Shown here one piece after another: positions 8,804 through 18,691 of a stretch of 64,000 nucleotides of DNA (position 1 is the first letter of the stretch; every line of letters begins with the position of its first letter). Under the pieces are notes generated by a model. It searched no databases. It had not been told where the DNA came from and worked only from the letters and a program-made list of their open reading frames with translations. A program made the translations under genes and the position numbers. Source of the DNA: Promethearchaeota archaeon. Lineage in GTDB: Archaea; Asgardarchaeota; Thorarchaeia; Thorarchaeales; Thorarchaeaceae. The DNA lies in assembly GCA_014728035.1 (NCBI GenBank), contig WJMJ01000128.1, positions 16,139 through 80,138 of the forward strand. The letters are read 5' to 3'.

Positions 8804-10021
8804 TTAGAATTTCTTAATCAAGAGAATTACCACAATGACAGATATCCCCGATAGAATAGATGCCATCACGACAATAGGAGTACCCATGCCACCAATCAGA
8901 CCTGGAATGACTGAAATATCTACAGTGTCTTGATCTACATTGCCCCTAGCGTCACGAACTTCAAGTGTTATATTATGAACACCTGGTGAAAGATTGTCGA
9001 TATCGACCGATATTGTTCTACCATGCCAAGGCATGATTTGTGGTTCATTTCCATCTAGTGAGAGTGAGTAGCTGTAAGGAAAGTCGTCACTTGCATTCCA
9101 AGATACAGTATTCCCACGAGTTTCATATTCAATTGTAATATCACTAGAGGGTTCAATTATTGGAAAATCTAAGTCAAGCAGTGTAACAGGAAAATGATCT
9201 CGTGAGCCCGCAGTTCCATCTATCTGATGCTCATCAGTTTGCTGAAGGTTGCTCCATCGATTTCCTTGGGCAATCCCATCATCCCAACGATTCCATGTGC
9301 CATCATCTTCTGCATTATTGAGTGGATGTATGTCATCAAATCCACCATTCCATCCAATGCTATTATTGAACACAAGATGGCCTTCTGAAAACCCATCAAG
9401 TTCAATCCCAGATAGACTATTCCCATATATTTTGCATTGGGTAACTGTAGAGTTTTGGCCACCAGAGATATCAATACCCTTAGCGTTATTGCTGGTAGTA
9501 CACTTGATGGCAGTACAATTTCGTGAAGAGGACATTCTGATACCTGAATTACCATTATGAAAACTACTGTTGATTATACTAAATTCTTCAACTCCAGACA
9601 ATTCGATACCATATCTTGGATTACCAACAACAATGCAATCTTGAACAATCCCATTTCTTGTGTTTGTCATCAACAATGCAGCATTACTCCCACCTCCAAT
9701 CAAGTAGCAATTTCGAATCACATAATGTGAGTCAATATTCCGTATGGATATACAAATAGTGCCGGAAATTCGAAGGTTCTCAATAACATATGGGTCTTCA
9801 ACACTGCCAGATCCTGAAAATCCATGAGATGTAAAATCAAGGTCATCATTGATTGAGAAAGGAATATGCTCCTCGTAAGAAAGGGCATGGTTTGAAAGAG
9901 GTATGCTATTTGCAGAATGAACTGATGGAATATATGCTGTACACATGCATAATAAAATCAGCATGACTAGACCCTTTGTCAAATAACCTTTCACCGTCAT
10001 GGTTAATTCCACTAGAATCAT
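8804..10021 (-). CDS. Secreted parallel β-helix protein, membrane anchored (array member 4)
   Basis: The protein has 405 residues. It opens with an N-terminal signal segment (hydrophobic stretch TKGLVMLILLCMCTAYIP), then the motif GSGSVEDPYVIENLRI. Repeats of about 22-24 residues follow, with N-x-S/T and IxI patterns of the NosD/pectate-lyase-like right-handed β-helix. Next come WDDGIAQGNRWS, a β-sandwich-like domain (~300-375) and one C-terminal membrane helix ending in KKF. It should sit on the outer face of the cell membrane. No catalytic residues can be assigned. Its start overlaps the previous gene's stop by four bases (ATGA), so the two are cotranscribed. Function, such as adhesion or polysaccharide binding, is unknown. 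Confidence 0.8.
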   Translation of the reverse strand: MILVELTMTVKGYLTKGLVMLILLCMCTAYIPSVHSANSIPLSNHALSYEEHIPFSINDDLDFTSHGFSGSGSVEDPYVIENLRISGTICISIRNIDSHYVIRNCYLIGGGSNAALLMTNTRNGIVQDCIVVGNPRYGIELSGVEEFSIINSSFHNGNSGIRMSSSRNCTAIKCTTSNNAKGIDISGGQNSTVTQCKIYGNSLSGIELDGFSEGHLVFNNSIGWNGGFDDIHPLNNAEDDGTWNRWDDGIAQGNRWSNLQQTDEHQIDGTAGSRDHFPVTLLDLDFPIIEPSSDITIEYETRGNTVSWNASDDFPYSYSLSLDGNEPQIMPWHGRTISVDIDNLSPGVHNITLEVRDARGNVDQDTVDISVIPGLIGGMGTPIVVMASILSGISVIVVILLIKKF

Positions 10022-11934
10022 GTTCTAAGTCTACGTTTAAGGATAACGACCAGAATAATTACTGCTACGGAAATAGCGCTACCAACCAATATCATCAGAA
10101 GTAGAGGGCTGTCTCCCGAACCAACAGGTGGATAGGGATTTCTCTCGTATAAGGTCAATGGAAAATTATCTACACTATTAGCATCACCATCTATAGGATA
10201 GATTGCAGCTACCGACGGGTCGAAATCACTCCATGAGTTACCTTGACTTATTCCATCATCCCACATATTCTCTGAGCCTTCATCACGAGCATTTCCTTCA
10301 CCATTCCAACCAATAGCATTTCCAAAAATGAGATTATACTGACATGTAGAAGTGTACACGCCAAGATAGATTCCATATAGTGTGTTGTTGAATACTGCAT
10401 TATTTCGAATGGTCACATTCGTTGTATCATATATGAATTCGATACCATTAGGTGAGTTGTTATAAATCCGATTTCCAAATATCATTAATTCGAAACACAC
10501 ACCAACAGAGATTCCACCATGTTGCCAAGTAAATTTGCCATTATGGTGAATGTCATTGAATTCGATATAGCAATCTTTTGAAGAATACAGACTGATTCCT
10601 GCAACCACATTGTGATACAGTTCAACTTCACGAACTTCACAACCTTCACAGAAGATCAACTGGATACCAATAGAAGTATTATGAATACTTCCGGATTCAA
10701 TAGTTACATCATCAGCATTTGTCAGGATTATCTGGCCGTAGATATCTGCACTAAGATTCACATTGAAATCAGCGTTCGAGTAGTACAGAGGTTTTCCATT
10801 GACAATATTTGATTCTATAGTATGAATAGTTTGCGATATTGAACTAGCCACGAGTTCAATTCCACCATTAACAAAAACATTGTTGGAAATTTCAATACTG
10901 TTAGAATAAACAACTTGCAGACTGGAGCTCCCTTCAAAGTAATTTTCTAGGATTGTCAAGCTATCTGATTCCAGAACGATTATACTTGAGCTGAATGCGA
11001 AAATGTCATTGTCGGAAATATGTGCATCATTTGAATGCCAAAGTCTCATTCCAACTGATACATCATTCAATGCATTATTCTCAATTTTGAAATCACGGGA
11101 GAATTCTACCGCAATCCCATAATTAGCCGATGTGATGATGTTATCAGATACAATCCACCCATAACCATCACCTGCTAAGACTAACACAACAGACAGCACT
11201 ACAGCAGCTTCATTATAAGTTGGGCCACTATGATTCAGAATGGTGTTGTTTTCACAGATGCAATTATAGGATACTCCACTCAGTAAGATAGATGCTTGAC
11301 TACAAGATTGTATTGTGCTATTAGAAATAGTTGCATTCTCGGAAGTTATGATACCTATCCCAATTATAGAAGTAGTCACTTGATTAAGTATAACATCAGT
11401 ATTGTTGCATTCGAGTCCATAAATCGCTTGGAATGAGTGATGAACTGAATTATTTTGGATAGATATTTCATTAACCGAATGAACCGAAATTCCCGAATCC
11501 TTGTCACGAATTATATTATCTGCTACTGTACCATGTGTCACATTTTCGAAATATATACCAGAACCAAAATCAGGCCCAAAAAATGAATAAGGGGAAACTG
11601 AATCAATCCAGCATAAAGTGATTTCAAAGTAACTATGGATATTGGTGATATTGATACAGGTAACATCAGAAGTGATATTTAATCCAGAAATTATGTATGG
11701 ATCATTTTCTGTTCCAGAACCACCAAATCCTAATGTGCCAAAATCGCTTTCTTCGTCAATCAAGATAGGTGAGTGAGGAGTATAAGATCCAGTAGATATC
11801 TCTAGCGTGAAGTTTCCATTATCAGACTTGTCAGAAACAATATTTAGCTCCATAGGGTATGGATTTTTGTTTATTGGTTGAAATAGTACGATTGATAGCA
11901 GCAAAACGCCAATGGTCAAGCTTCTTATTTTCAT
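10018..11934 (-). CDS. Secreted parallel β-helix protein, membrane anchored (array member 3)
   Basis: The protein has 638 residues, the longest of the four. It has a signal peptide (LTIGVLLLSIVLFQP) and the leader motif GSGTENDPYIISGLNI. About twenty β-helix turns follow, rich in Asn, Ser and Ile. The closing motif is NMWDDGISQGNSWSD, and a C-terminal membrane helix (LLLMILVGSAISVAVIILVV) is followed by basic residues. Many N-x-S/T sites fit a glycosylated surface protein. It ends four bases inside the next gene. NosD-like periplasmic proteins share the fold, but no copper or nos genes are near, so that role is not supported. Confidence 0.8.
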   Translation of the reverse strand: MKIRSLTIGVLLLSIVLFQPINKNPYPMELNIVSDKSDNGNFTLEISTGSYTPHSPILIDEESDFGTLGFGGSGTENDPYIISGLNITSDVTCINITNIHSYFEITLCWIDSVSPYSFFGPDFGSGIYFENVTHGTVADNIIRDKDSGISVHSVNEISIQNNSVHHSFQAIYGLECNNTDVILNQVTTSIIGIGIITSENATISNSTIQSCSQASILLSGVSYNCICENNTILNHSGPTYNEAAVVLSVVLVLAGDGYGWIVSDNIITSANYGIAVEFSRDFKIENNALNDVSVGMRLWHSNDAHISDNDIFAFSSSIIVLESDSLTILENYFEGSSSLQVVYSNSIEISNNVFVNGGIELVASSISQTIHTIESNIVNGKPLYYSNADFNVNLSADIYGQIILTNADDVTIESGSIHNTSIGIQLIFCEGCEVREVELYHNVVAGISLYSSKDCYIEFNDIHHNGKFTWQHGGISVGVCFELMIFGNRIYNNSPNGIEFIYDTTNVTIRNNAVFNNTLYGIYLGVYTSTCQYNLIFGNAIGWNGEGNARDEGSENMWDDGISQGNSWSDFDPSVAAIYPIDGDANSVDNFPLTLYERNPYPPVGSGDSPLLLMILVGSAISVAVIILVVILKRRLRT

Positions 11935-12047
11935 AATCTCTCCTCAAATATTGTACAGTGAATACGAGTCCAAACGAATATGAATTCTTGTTTTGAAAGA
12001 ATAAAAAATCTACGCGGAGAAACGGACTCGATATATTAAATCGACAA

Positions 12048-13211
12048 TCATTTCTTTCTTTTAATAATCAAGATGATAATGACGATGACAATTCCAGCAC
12101 CAAATGCACCCAAAAGTAATGGATTCAATCCCATTGAAGGCATAGTAGGGTCAGCATCAATACTGGCCCGAGGATAGGGATCCTGATTTTCCGCAGCTCC
12201 ATCAATTGCATAGGGAAAATCAATGATATCATCATCGTTAGCGTCAGGAGCAATCCAATCAGAATAGAAATTGAACATGAATTCATTATTTGCTCCAGCA
12301 TCATAACACTGACTAGTACCAGTATTTTGTACAAACGAATTCCATGTAATAGAGTTATTTACAGAATTACTCGAAAGAGAAACCCCGTAGTCGGAGTTCA
12401 TTCCTATAAGATTTCGAAAAACCAATCCATCACTTGATGACCGAAAAGCAATACCAACTCCGTCATTAGATTCTATTACACAATTGTCAATATTGATGGC
12501 TTCACATGAAGTCAGATTTACTCCATCTAGACCAGAGTAGGTTATCTCATTGCGTGCGATGTTTATGGATGATGAAGAAGACAATCTGACAGCATCAGAT
12601 GTTGAGTTAACAATATCATTATCTTCAATTGACAGTGTATCAGTGTCAATGGAAAGAATACCATTATCTCCGTTATGTTCAATATCACTTTCACGGATTG
12701 TAACATTGCTACAGGAAGATTTCATTTCAATTCCTTGAGCCGTGTTACTATGAATATCACAGAGTTGAATCATAACATTTTCACAATTTGAGAGAAGAAT
12801 GCCTGATGACCGATTATAGATTTCTACATTGAGTATTCTTCCGTTTGATACCTGATTTAGAAAAATTCCGGTCCATGTTCCACTTCCATTAATTATACAA
12901 TCAGAAAGTAAGAAGTAAACTGAAGTATCGGAAATACTAATCGCATGAGTAGTTGTATTATCAAATTGATATCCAGTTATCACATACGGATCGCTAAACA
13001 CTCCAGATCCGGTCCACCCTTCCGATATCGCAAGATTCTGAAAATCCAGATTACTGGTTATTAAAATAGGATCATGATACGCTATACTAGTGTCAATAAA
13101 TTTAGGGGATTGCCAAGTCTTCTTGGTTGAATCCAGAGGATATACATACATCATAGTAGTTATCAAAATCAAAAGGAGAAGGAAACTGGTTTTTTTATTC
13201 ATCTTCTTCAC
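12048..13211 (-). CDS. Secreted parallel β-helix protein, membrane anchored (array member 2)
   Basis: The protein has 387 residues: signal peptide (SFLLLLILITTMMYVYP), leader motif GSGVFSDPYVITGYQF, β-helix repeats to about residue 310, and closing motif NFYSDWIAPDANDDDIIDFP. A C-terminal membrane helix ends in KRKK, a typical cytoplasmic stop-transfer tail. The DANDDD acidic run resembles calcium-binding loops. The 113-base gap before the next gene downstream may allow separate transcription. Confidence 0.8.
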   Translation of the reverse strand: MKKMNKKTSFLLLLILITTMMYVYPLDSTKKTWQSPKFIDTSIAYHDPILITSNLDFQNLAISEGWTGSGVFSDPYVITGYQFDNTTTHAISISDTSVYFLLSDCIINGSGTWTGIFLNQVSNGRILNVEIYNRSSGILLSNCENVMIQLCDIHSNTAQGIEMKSSCSNVTIRESDIEHNGDNGILSIDTDTLSIEDNDIVNSTSDAVRLSSSSSINIARNEITYSGLDGVNLTSCEAINIDNCVIESNDGVGIAFRSSSDGLVFRNLIGMNSDYGVSLSSNSVNNSITWNSFVQNTGTSQCYDAGANNEFMFNFYSDWIAPDANDDDIIDFPYAIDGAAENQDPYPRASIDADPTMPSMGLNPLLLGAFGAGIVIVIIILIIKRKK

Positions 13212-13290
13212 TCCAAGCTGAGATATGAAGGCATCAGACTCTGTGATAAGAGAAAGTCGTGTTCAGTTATAAGGAATACTTTTTGAAAAT

Positions 13291-14661
13291 TTAGAAACGT
13301 TTCCTCACAAAAACTATCAAGATAAATACACATATTGCCGATACTATCGAAGAAACAGCGATGCGCATCAAATCCAACGCATTGAACGGGCTATCAGAAT
13401 AATACATCTGATTTATGATGAGAATAGATTCATTTCTGTATGGATTCTCATGTGGTCTGGAATCACTAATTCCTGTAGTACCTGCAAGCTGATACGGAAC
13501 ATCCACAACTTGATTGTTATCGATGTCGGGCTCTGTGTGGTCGGAATAGAAGTTATCTACAAATACGGTACTTATTCCATTATCATTAGCTTGAGGTGAT
13601 ATTCCATTATGAACAAAATCATTCTGCAGAACGGTGTTGTTGGTACAGCTTGGTTCGATTATCACTCCATAACTTTCACTTAGAGCAAATATGTTCCAAG
13701 ATATTCTGTTTCTTGAAGTAGATTGATTTTCTAGCGACGATGATTGTAGACGAAGCCCTTCATTAGAACAGTTCATTAGAATATTTCCATGAATTGTACA
13801 GTCTGATGCCAAAATCCACAACCCCCGATTACAGTTCTCCATGAGGTTAAAACTAAAAACACATTGTGCTGCCTGAGAACCTAGAGCTTCTCTATTTGAC
13901 ATGATTATTCCAGTCTGCCGAACTGATTGGATGTGATTTCGTATTACGGAAACATATACCGATTCTAAGATGTGAATACCTACAGATCTAAGGTCACTAA
14001 TCGTATTATTATCCAATACCAACCTGTTCTCTTCAGTCCCATGAGATGATGAAATGATGATGCCAGCACCTATGCAATCATAAATTGAATTTTCAGTCAC
14101 CACGATTGGACCAGAACAATTAGCTATCTGTATTGCGGAATATTCATCGGTCACAATATTTTCATTGATAGAAAAATTTGAACAGTTATAGATAACAATT
14201 CCATTCGTACCGTTCAATATGGTGTTTCGTTCAATAATGAAGTTCGTGCTATTTGAAATTTGGATTGCAGCCCATTGCGATGAATAGGTATTCAGGTAAT
14301 TGTCTAAGATATGAAAATGCAATCTAATGTTCTGGATACGAATCAGCCAACTTATTCCTTCTATAGAATACCGTTGGATTAGTATTGGATTCTCAATCGT
14401 TCCTGTTCCACTCCACTCATTTTCAGTTGCAATAGAAAGAAAATTCTCATCACTATCAATATGAATGGGATGCCTGTTTTCATAGAATGCTGCGTTTTCA
14501 ATTGAAGATACATTCAAATCCTGTTGGTTTTTTGTGAGAACTGGTATTGTTAATAGACTGAATAGAAGAAGAATGGTTAGCAACGATTGAAAAAGGTTGT
14601 ATCGCATTACGAACATCAAGCTAGATAGATGTGGTTTCAGAATTAATAGATTTACATCCAA
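13291..14661 (-). CDS. Secreted parallel β-helix protein, membrane anchored (array member 1)
   Basis: The protein has 456 residues. A hydrophobic signal segment lies near residues 22-42 and is preceded by an unusually long N-terminus; an in-frame ATG at residue 18 may be the true start. The leader motif is diverged (GTGTIENPILIQRYSI). β-helix turns follow, then NFYSDHTEPDIDNNQVVDVP, close in form to the neighbouring paralogue. A C-terminal membrane helix is followed by VRKRF. It is first in the array and divergent from the propeller gene at 14791. Confidence 0.75.
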   Translation of the reverse strand: MDVNLLILKPHLSSLMFVMRYNLFQSLLTILLLFSLLTIPVLTKNQQDLNVSSIENAAFYENRHPIHIDSDENFLSIATENEWSGTGTIENPILIQRYSIEGISWLIRIQNIRLHFHILDNYLNTYSSQWAAIQISNSTNFIIERNTILNGTNGIVIYNCSNFSINENIVTDEYSAIQIANCSGPIVVTENSIYDCIGAGIIISSSHGTEENRLVLDNNTISDLRSVGIHILESVYVSVIRNHIQSVRQTGIIMSNREALGSQAAQCVFSFNLMENCNRGLWILASDCTIHGNILMNCSNEGLRLQSSSLENQSTSRNRISWNIFALSESYGVIIEPSCTNNTVLQNDFVHNGISPQANDNGISTVFVDNFYSDHTEPDIDNNQVVDVPYQLAGTTGISDSRPHENPYRNESILIINQMYYSDSPFNALDLMRIAVSSIVSAICVFILIVFVRKRF

Positions 14662-14720
14662 GCATCAAAGTAAGAGTAATGCTGGAATATCTGGCATTTC
14701 ATAATAATCTGCAAAATTGA

Positions 14721-14727
14721 TTTATAC
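14721..14727 (+). promoter_or_regulatory. Probable TATA box for the 14791 gene
   Basis: TTTATAC in an AT-rich stretch about 65 bases before the start codon. GGGAG lies six bases before the ATG. Initiation would fall near 14750. Confidence 0.4.
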
Positions 14728-14790
14728 TTCAAATTTTAACCTGTAACCTGGGAAACAAAATAGGTATCATTTGAAATCTGGGAGATCATT

Positions 14791-17535
14791 ATGGAAACAG
14801 AATCTTTCGAGATCATCAGTTGCGATATAGAAGAGAATGAAGTAGAAATAATGGGCATCCCAATTTCAAACATATATTTTTCTAATGAATCTCTTGAAGA
14901 GAATACCTACTACTCTTTTGTTGGTGAAAAATTACCCCAAGTAGTTATGAAAGGTGTGAAAATTAATAAAGGCCAAAATAGTAGTTTCAAGCTTGATCAA
15001 ATAGGTGTATCAAAAGATATAGCGAGTCTTCTAGGTGGTAGAAAAAAAGCCAGTCTTTCATATTGTGGAATGTCATATTGGGGAATTAGCTTACTAGCTG
15101 ATGATAGATTTTCTGCAAATGAATCTATTTACTGTGATGAAGAATATCTCTATCTTGTTGACAACGTGTTTATTGAAATATTTGACAAGAAAACTTTACA
15201 TAGACTATCTACCATAAATATTGGAAGAAGGAAGATTCGTGTAATCAACACATCTAATGAGAAGTTATTTGTTATTGTTAACGAGTATATCTATGTATTT
15301 TCAAGACACAATTGGCGTCTTCTAAAGGGTAGACAATATACAGCAAAAGAACCGAAAGAAATACTTCCGGTTTTCAGAAAAAATAATTTCTTCGTGTTTG
15401 AAAAAGCAATTATTCGTATTGAAACTGATACTTATACGGAGAAAAAATACCTTGGAGGCACAAGGTCAACAGGAGCTATCACAGTTGATGATTCACACCT
15501 TTATCAAAGCGGATACAACGGTATAATGAAGATTTGGAAACTTAATCAGGATAGACCATTTACTGAATTACGGGGGCATAAGGCTGAATATCTATTGAAT
15601 GATGAAATCTATATCTATTCTTTCAAAGAAAATAAAATCAATATATGGAGCAAAGGAAGAAAAGAACTAAGAGTAAAAGGTTTAGTAGGTTCAATTTCTG
15701 CTCCACCTGCACAGTCAAAGAGATTTTTATTTGTCCCGATTGGTCAAATAATGTTGGTATTGGAAAAAACAACTTGGGAAAGTGTAACTATAGAAACTGG
15801 CAAGGTCAAATCAGTTTGTGCTGACAATGACAGAATATACGTACTAAGCGAGGATGAACTAAAGATATATCAAGAAGACACACACAAACTCATCTCAAGA
15901 CTTGAACGATCGGACCAGAAACTCAGAAAAAATGAAAGAGGGGGTTATTGGGGTGTGCTGAACGATAAGGTATATGCTGACATCTTTGAGGGGATGGAAA
16001 TGCATACCTATAGATGGGACATTGGTGACTGGGAGCCGAAAGTTGTCCATAGAGATGAATTCAAATTTTCCGACAGGTCAAAATCATCCCATGTGAGTCA
16101 GATTGGATCTCATATCGTCTTTATTTCCGACAAGAAGAATACTGCAGATATAGTAGGAAAGATGCTTGATACCTTGCAATTCGAAATGCCAATGGTGATA
16201 AAAAGCTCTGTTACACGGATAATTGAACCTGTTCTCTTGCAGACTAAAACAGATTTGTTTCATTTAGAATTGATACAAATGACAAGTGACCTTGAAATAC
16301 CTAGGGATTTCAAAATTAGAAGTCTAGATTTCTCTAGTGAGTCTACAATGGAAAAAGAGGAAAGAACTGAAGAACCAGTCGTTCCCGAGCTTATCCCCTC
16401 CAGTGACGAAATTAAGGAAGCGATAGATGAAATCGAATCCCACGGAGTTGTTGTGAAACGAGGCTATGTTAGTGAAGGTGGTAGTATAAAATACAAGGTC
16501 AAGATCGAAAATCATACTAAATATGTCATTAATAATGTTACAATCAATATTCTGGGATATCCAAATGATACGCTGAAACTAGTCAGTTCAAAAGAGAGAA
16601 TCGTTCAACGTATTGAACCAAATGGCGCATTCAGATCTCTGCAATTCATATTTCAACCAACTCAAGATTGTGTTGAAGGAGAGATACTTGCTACAGTATC
16701 CTATATAGACCACCAGAATGAGATTGTAACTATCAAAGTTGCACCTCAAGTCATACGATCGATATGCGATATGTTGGAACCAATTGAGATGCGATTAGAT
16801 GAGGTCATGGAATGTATTGATACAATGGATTCTGGACTTGAAGAACATCCTTTGCCATGGAATGCTGCTGTTACTTTTTCAATGCTGTCAAGATTAGTTG
16901 CACTAAAGAATATCCAAGTTACTAGTAGCGAGTCTCGGGAGGTTGGTAAGCAGTTTATTGGTACAATTCGAGGTATGGCTAAAGGAAAATATACGGATAA
17001 GCGAATAGCTCTTGAAATCGTCATAGTTGGCAATATTGCAGACCCAAAATGTATGATGAGTTTGAAGATCTGTAGTGATGAGGAAGATATGATTCCGGTG
17101 TTAATCACGGAAATCATGAAAGAGATTAGAAATCTGAGACTTTCCATAGACAAGGTTGTTACTGATATGGACCAACTCCTAATGAATGCAGGAGAATCTT
17201 TGGAATCAAGTAAAATCATTCTTGCAAGTATCCAAGAACTTGAATCAAAACAAGATACTAATTCATTATTAGCCAAGAAGATATTGGACTTGATAACGCG
17301 AAAATATGAGGAAATACTGACAAAGGAGGTTAATGAGGAAGCTGCAATTAATGAAACTCTTGATTTAGTAAAAATGATGTCCGAAAAAGTCCTAGAAAAG
17401 AAGTCCATTCGGGATCGTCTTATGTCGGGATTAAGAAAAGTTGCCAGTGAAAAAATTGAGAAGTCAGCAGCACAAGTCCTCTGTGGAATTGCAAAAACAG
17501 CTTTGTTGGTACTAACAGGAATTCCGATACCATAA
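14791..17535 (+). CDS. β-propeller / β-sandwich / helical protein (unknown)
   Basis: The protein has 914 residues and no signal peptide. Residues ~95-500 read as a WD40-like β-propeller, with SGYNGIMKIWKLNQ and TELRGHK among the clearer blades. Residues ~548-655 form an immunoglobulin-like β-sandwich (GGSIKYKVKIENHTKYVINN, then a long strand pair). Residues ~660-890 are helical and coiled-coil-like, and the last ~25 residues are hydrophobic (ALLVLTGIPIP). The order propeller, sandwich, helices recalls membrane-coat and adaptor proteins, but I cannot show homology. It is divergent from the β-helix array. Function unknown. Confidence 0.7.
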   Translation: METESFEIISCDIEENEVEIMGIPISNIYFSNESLEENTYYSFVGEKLPQVVMKGVKINKGQNSSFKLDQIGVSKDIASLLGGRKKASLSYCGMSYWGISLLADDRFSANESIYCDEEYLYLVDNVFIEIFDKKTLHRLSTINIGRRKIRVINTSNEKLFVIVNEYIYVFSRHNWRLLKGRQYTAKEPKEILPVFRKNNFFVFEKAIIRIETDTYTEKKYLGGTRSTGAITVDDSHLYQSGYNGIMKIWKLNQDRPFTELRGHKAEYLLNDEIYIYSFKENKINIWSKGRKELRVKGLVGSISAPPAQSKRFLFVPIGQIMLVLEKTTWESVTIETGKVKSVCADNDRIYVLSEDELKIYQEDTHKLISRLERSDQKLRKNERGGYWGVLNDKVYADIFEGMEMHTYRWDIGDWEPKVVHRDEFKFSDRSKSSHVSQIGSHIVFISDKKNTADIVGKMLDTLQFEMPMVIKSSVTRIIEPVLLQTKTDLFHLELIQMTSDLEIPRDFKIRSLDFSSESTMEKEERTEEPVVPELIPSSDEIKEAIDEIESHGVVVKRGYVSEGGSIKYKVKIENHTKYVINNVTINILGYPNDTLKLVSSKERIVQRIEPNGAFRSLQFIFQPTQDCVEGEILATVSYIDHQNEIVTIKVAPQVIRSICDMLEPIEMRLDEVMECIDTMDSGLEEHPLPWNAAVTFSMLSRLVALKNIQVTSSESREVGKQFIGTIRGMAKGKYTDKRIALEIVIVGNIADPKCMMSLKICSDEEDMIPVLITEIMKEIRNLRLSIDKVVTDMDQLLMNAGESLESSKIILASIQELESKQDTNSLLAKKILDLITRKYEEILTKEVNEEAAINETLDLVKMMSEKVLEKKSIRDRLMSGLRKVASEKIEKSAAQVLCGIAKTALLVLTGIPIP

Positions 17536-17579
17536 CATTCGGAGTGAGATGCTCAAGAATGAATGCCAGCTGCAGATAG

Positions 17580-18170
17580 TTAGTCTTCAGTTTCTTCCAA
17601 TGGGTCTATTATTTCGACATATAACTCATTGAGCTCAAAAAAGATCTCATAATACTCAGGGCTTCTAATTTTAATGAAAAGTGCATCATCAAGTCGGTCG
17701 ACATCTACAAATTTGAGTTTTCTTTCTAATGTCCGAGGATAATATCCGTAGAGCAATGAAATAACCATCAGAAGGAATATCACTAGTAATGGAAAAAGAG
17801 GAGGAAGAATAGGGCGGTCGTTGTAGTATGCACTCAAAACACCCAGAAGAAAATAGATTCCAGGATACCAAAGAATTAGAAAAGCAATCCATGCCTTGAT
17901 TATTTTTCCAGTTGTTCTAACAGCTTTGCTTCCGTGACGCATACATGTTGGGACCCAAATCACAGTTGCTCCTTTCTTCGCGTGTAGTAGTGATTCCGTC
18001 TTATCTGCACTACCACTAAATGTTGTAGACGCAAGTTGTTTGTCCTCACTGCTCCAAACTTGCATTGATACCAAATCTTCAGCTTCAGCAAGACAGACTG
18101 GACATATCTCTGGAAAGACTACTTTAGATAGCTTAACCTTCAATAGGGGATTTCCATTTTTCTTGCTCAC
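17580..18170 (-). CDS. Zinc-binding-like membrane protein (unknown)
   Basis: The protein has 196 residues. The N-terminal part has CPVC (near residues 23-26) and a later CMRH, together a possible C2-CH metal site. Two adjacent membrane helices follow (AWIAFLILWYPGIYFLLGV and PLFPLLVIFLLMVISLLYG). The C-terminal ~50 residues are acidic and cytosolic-looking. The GTG start lies 19 bases after the upstream Alba-like gene, so the two probably share a transcript. I do not recognise the family. Confidence 0.7.
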   Translation of the reverse strand: MSKKNGNPLLKVKLSKVVFPEICPVCLAEAEDLVSMQVWSSEDKQLASTTFSGSADKTESLLHAKKGATVIWVPTCMRHGSKAVRTTGKIIKAWIAFLILWYPGIYFLLGVLSAYYNDRPILPPLFPLLVIFLLMVISLLYGYYPRTLERKLKFVDVDRLDDALFIKIRSPEYYEIFFELNELYVEIIDPLEETED

Positions 18171-18189
18171 AGTTGATATTCACACCTTT

Positions 18190-18585
18190 CTATTTTTCAG
18201 CAGATTCTCCATCAGGAGGCATAACTAAAATCTGAACACTAGTCTGAGGTCGCTCCGTTTCAGGTTCATATGCGTCAAACGTGTCGAATGTCATTTGATA
18301 TCGAAAACGTTTCTCCATCTTCTTGATTTCATGGGCAATTCTGACAGAGAGGCCAATTCCTTTGAAACCATATCCTCGAATGGCAACCATTTTGTTTCCA
18401 TTCTTGACCAAATCATAAGCAGTGTTTGCAACTTTATAGACATCAATTCTCCCAGCAACATTAGAAATTTCTAATAGAATATAATCACTGGTGGGAAAGA
18501 CTCCAACATCTTTTTCCATGGTTGCTGCAATCAGAGAGTCGTCGGTAATTCTTAGCTGTTCGGGAATTCGGTCTCGGAGAGTCAT
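18190..18585 (-). CDS. Alba-like small protein (tentative)
   Basis: The protein has 131 residues from an ATG with AAGGT eight bases upstream. The core has a strand (YILLEISNVAGR), a helix (DVYKVANTAYDLVKNGNK), the strand VAIRGYGFKGIG and a second helix, in the β-α-β-α order of the Alba fold; Alba proteins bind DNA and RNA in archaea. The similarity is structural in pattern only, and the usual Lys-rich RNA-binding loop is weak. An upstream in-frame extension to 18726 would run through the divergent promoter and looks non-coding. It is cotranscribed with the membrane protein downstream. Confidence 0.65.
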   Translation of the reverse strand: MTLRDRIPEQLRITDDSLIAATMEKDVGVFPTSDYILLEISNVAGRIDVYKVANTAYDLVKNGNKMVAIRGYGFKGIGLSVRIAHEIKKMEKRFRYQMTFDTFDAYEPETERPQTSVQILVMPPDGESAEK

Positions 18586-18691
18586 AATTAATACCTTGAG
18601 AAAAGGACTAATCAATGTGTTGTCCAACGTACACAGGTCAAACACTATATGGTACAAATACAAATTAGTTACGCTAAAGGAGTAGAGCGCG

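Noticed and set aside
16746..17408. Long minus-strand frame inside the propeller gene
   Set aside because: The Ser/Ile-rich composition is typical of the antisense of a helical coding region, and the plus-strand protein is well formed.
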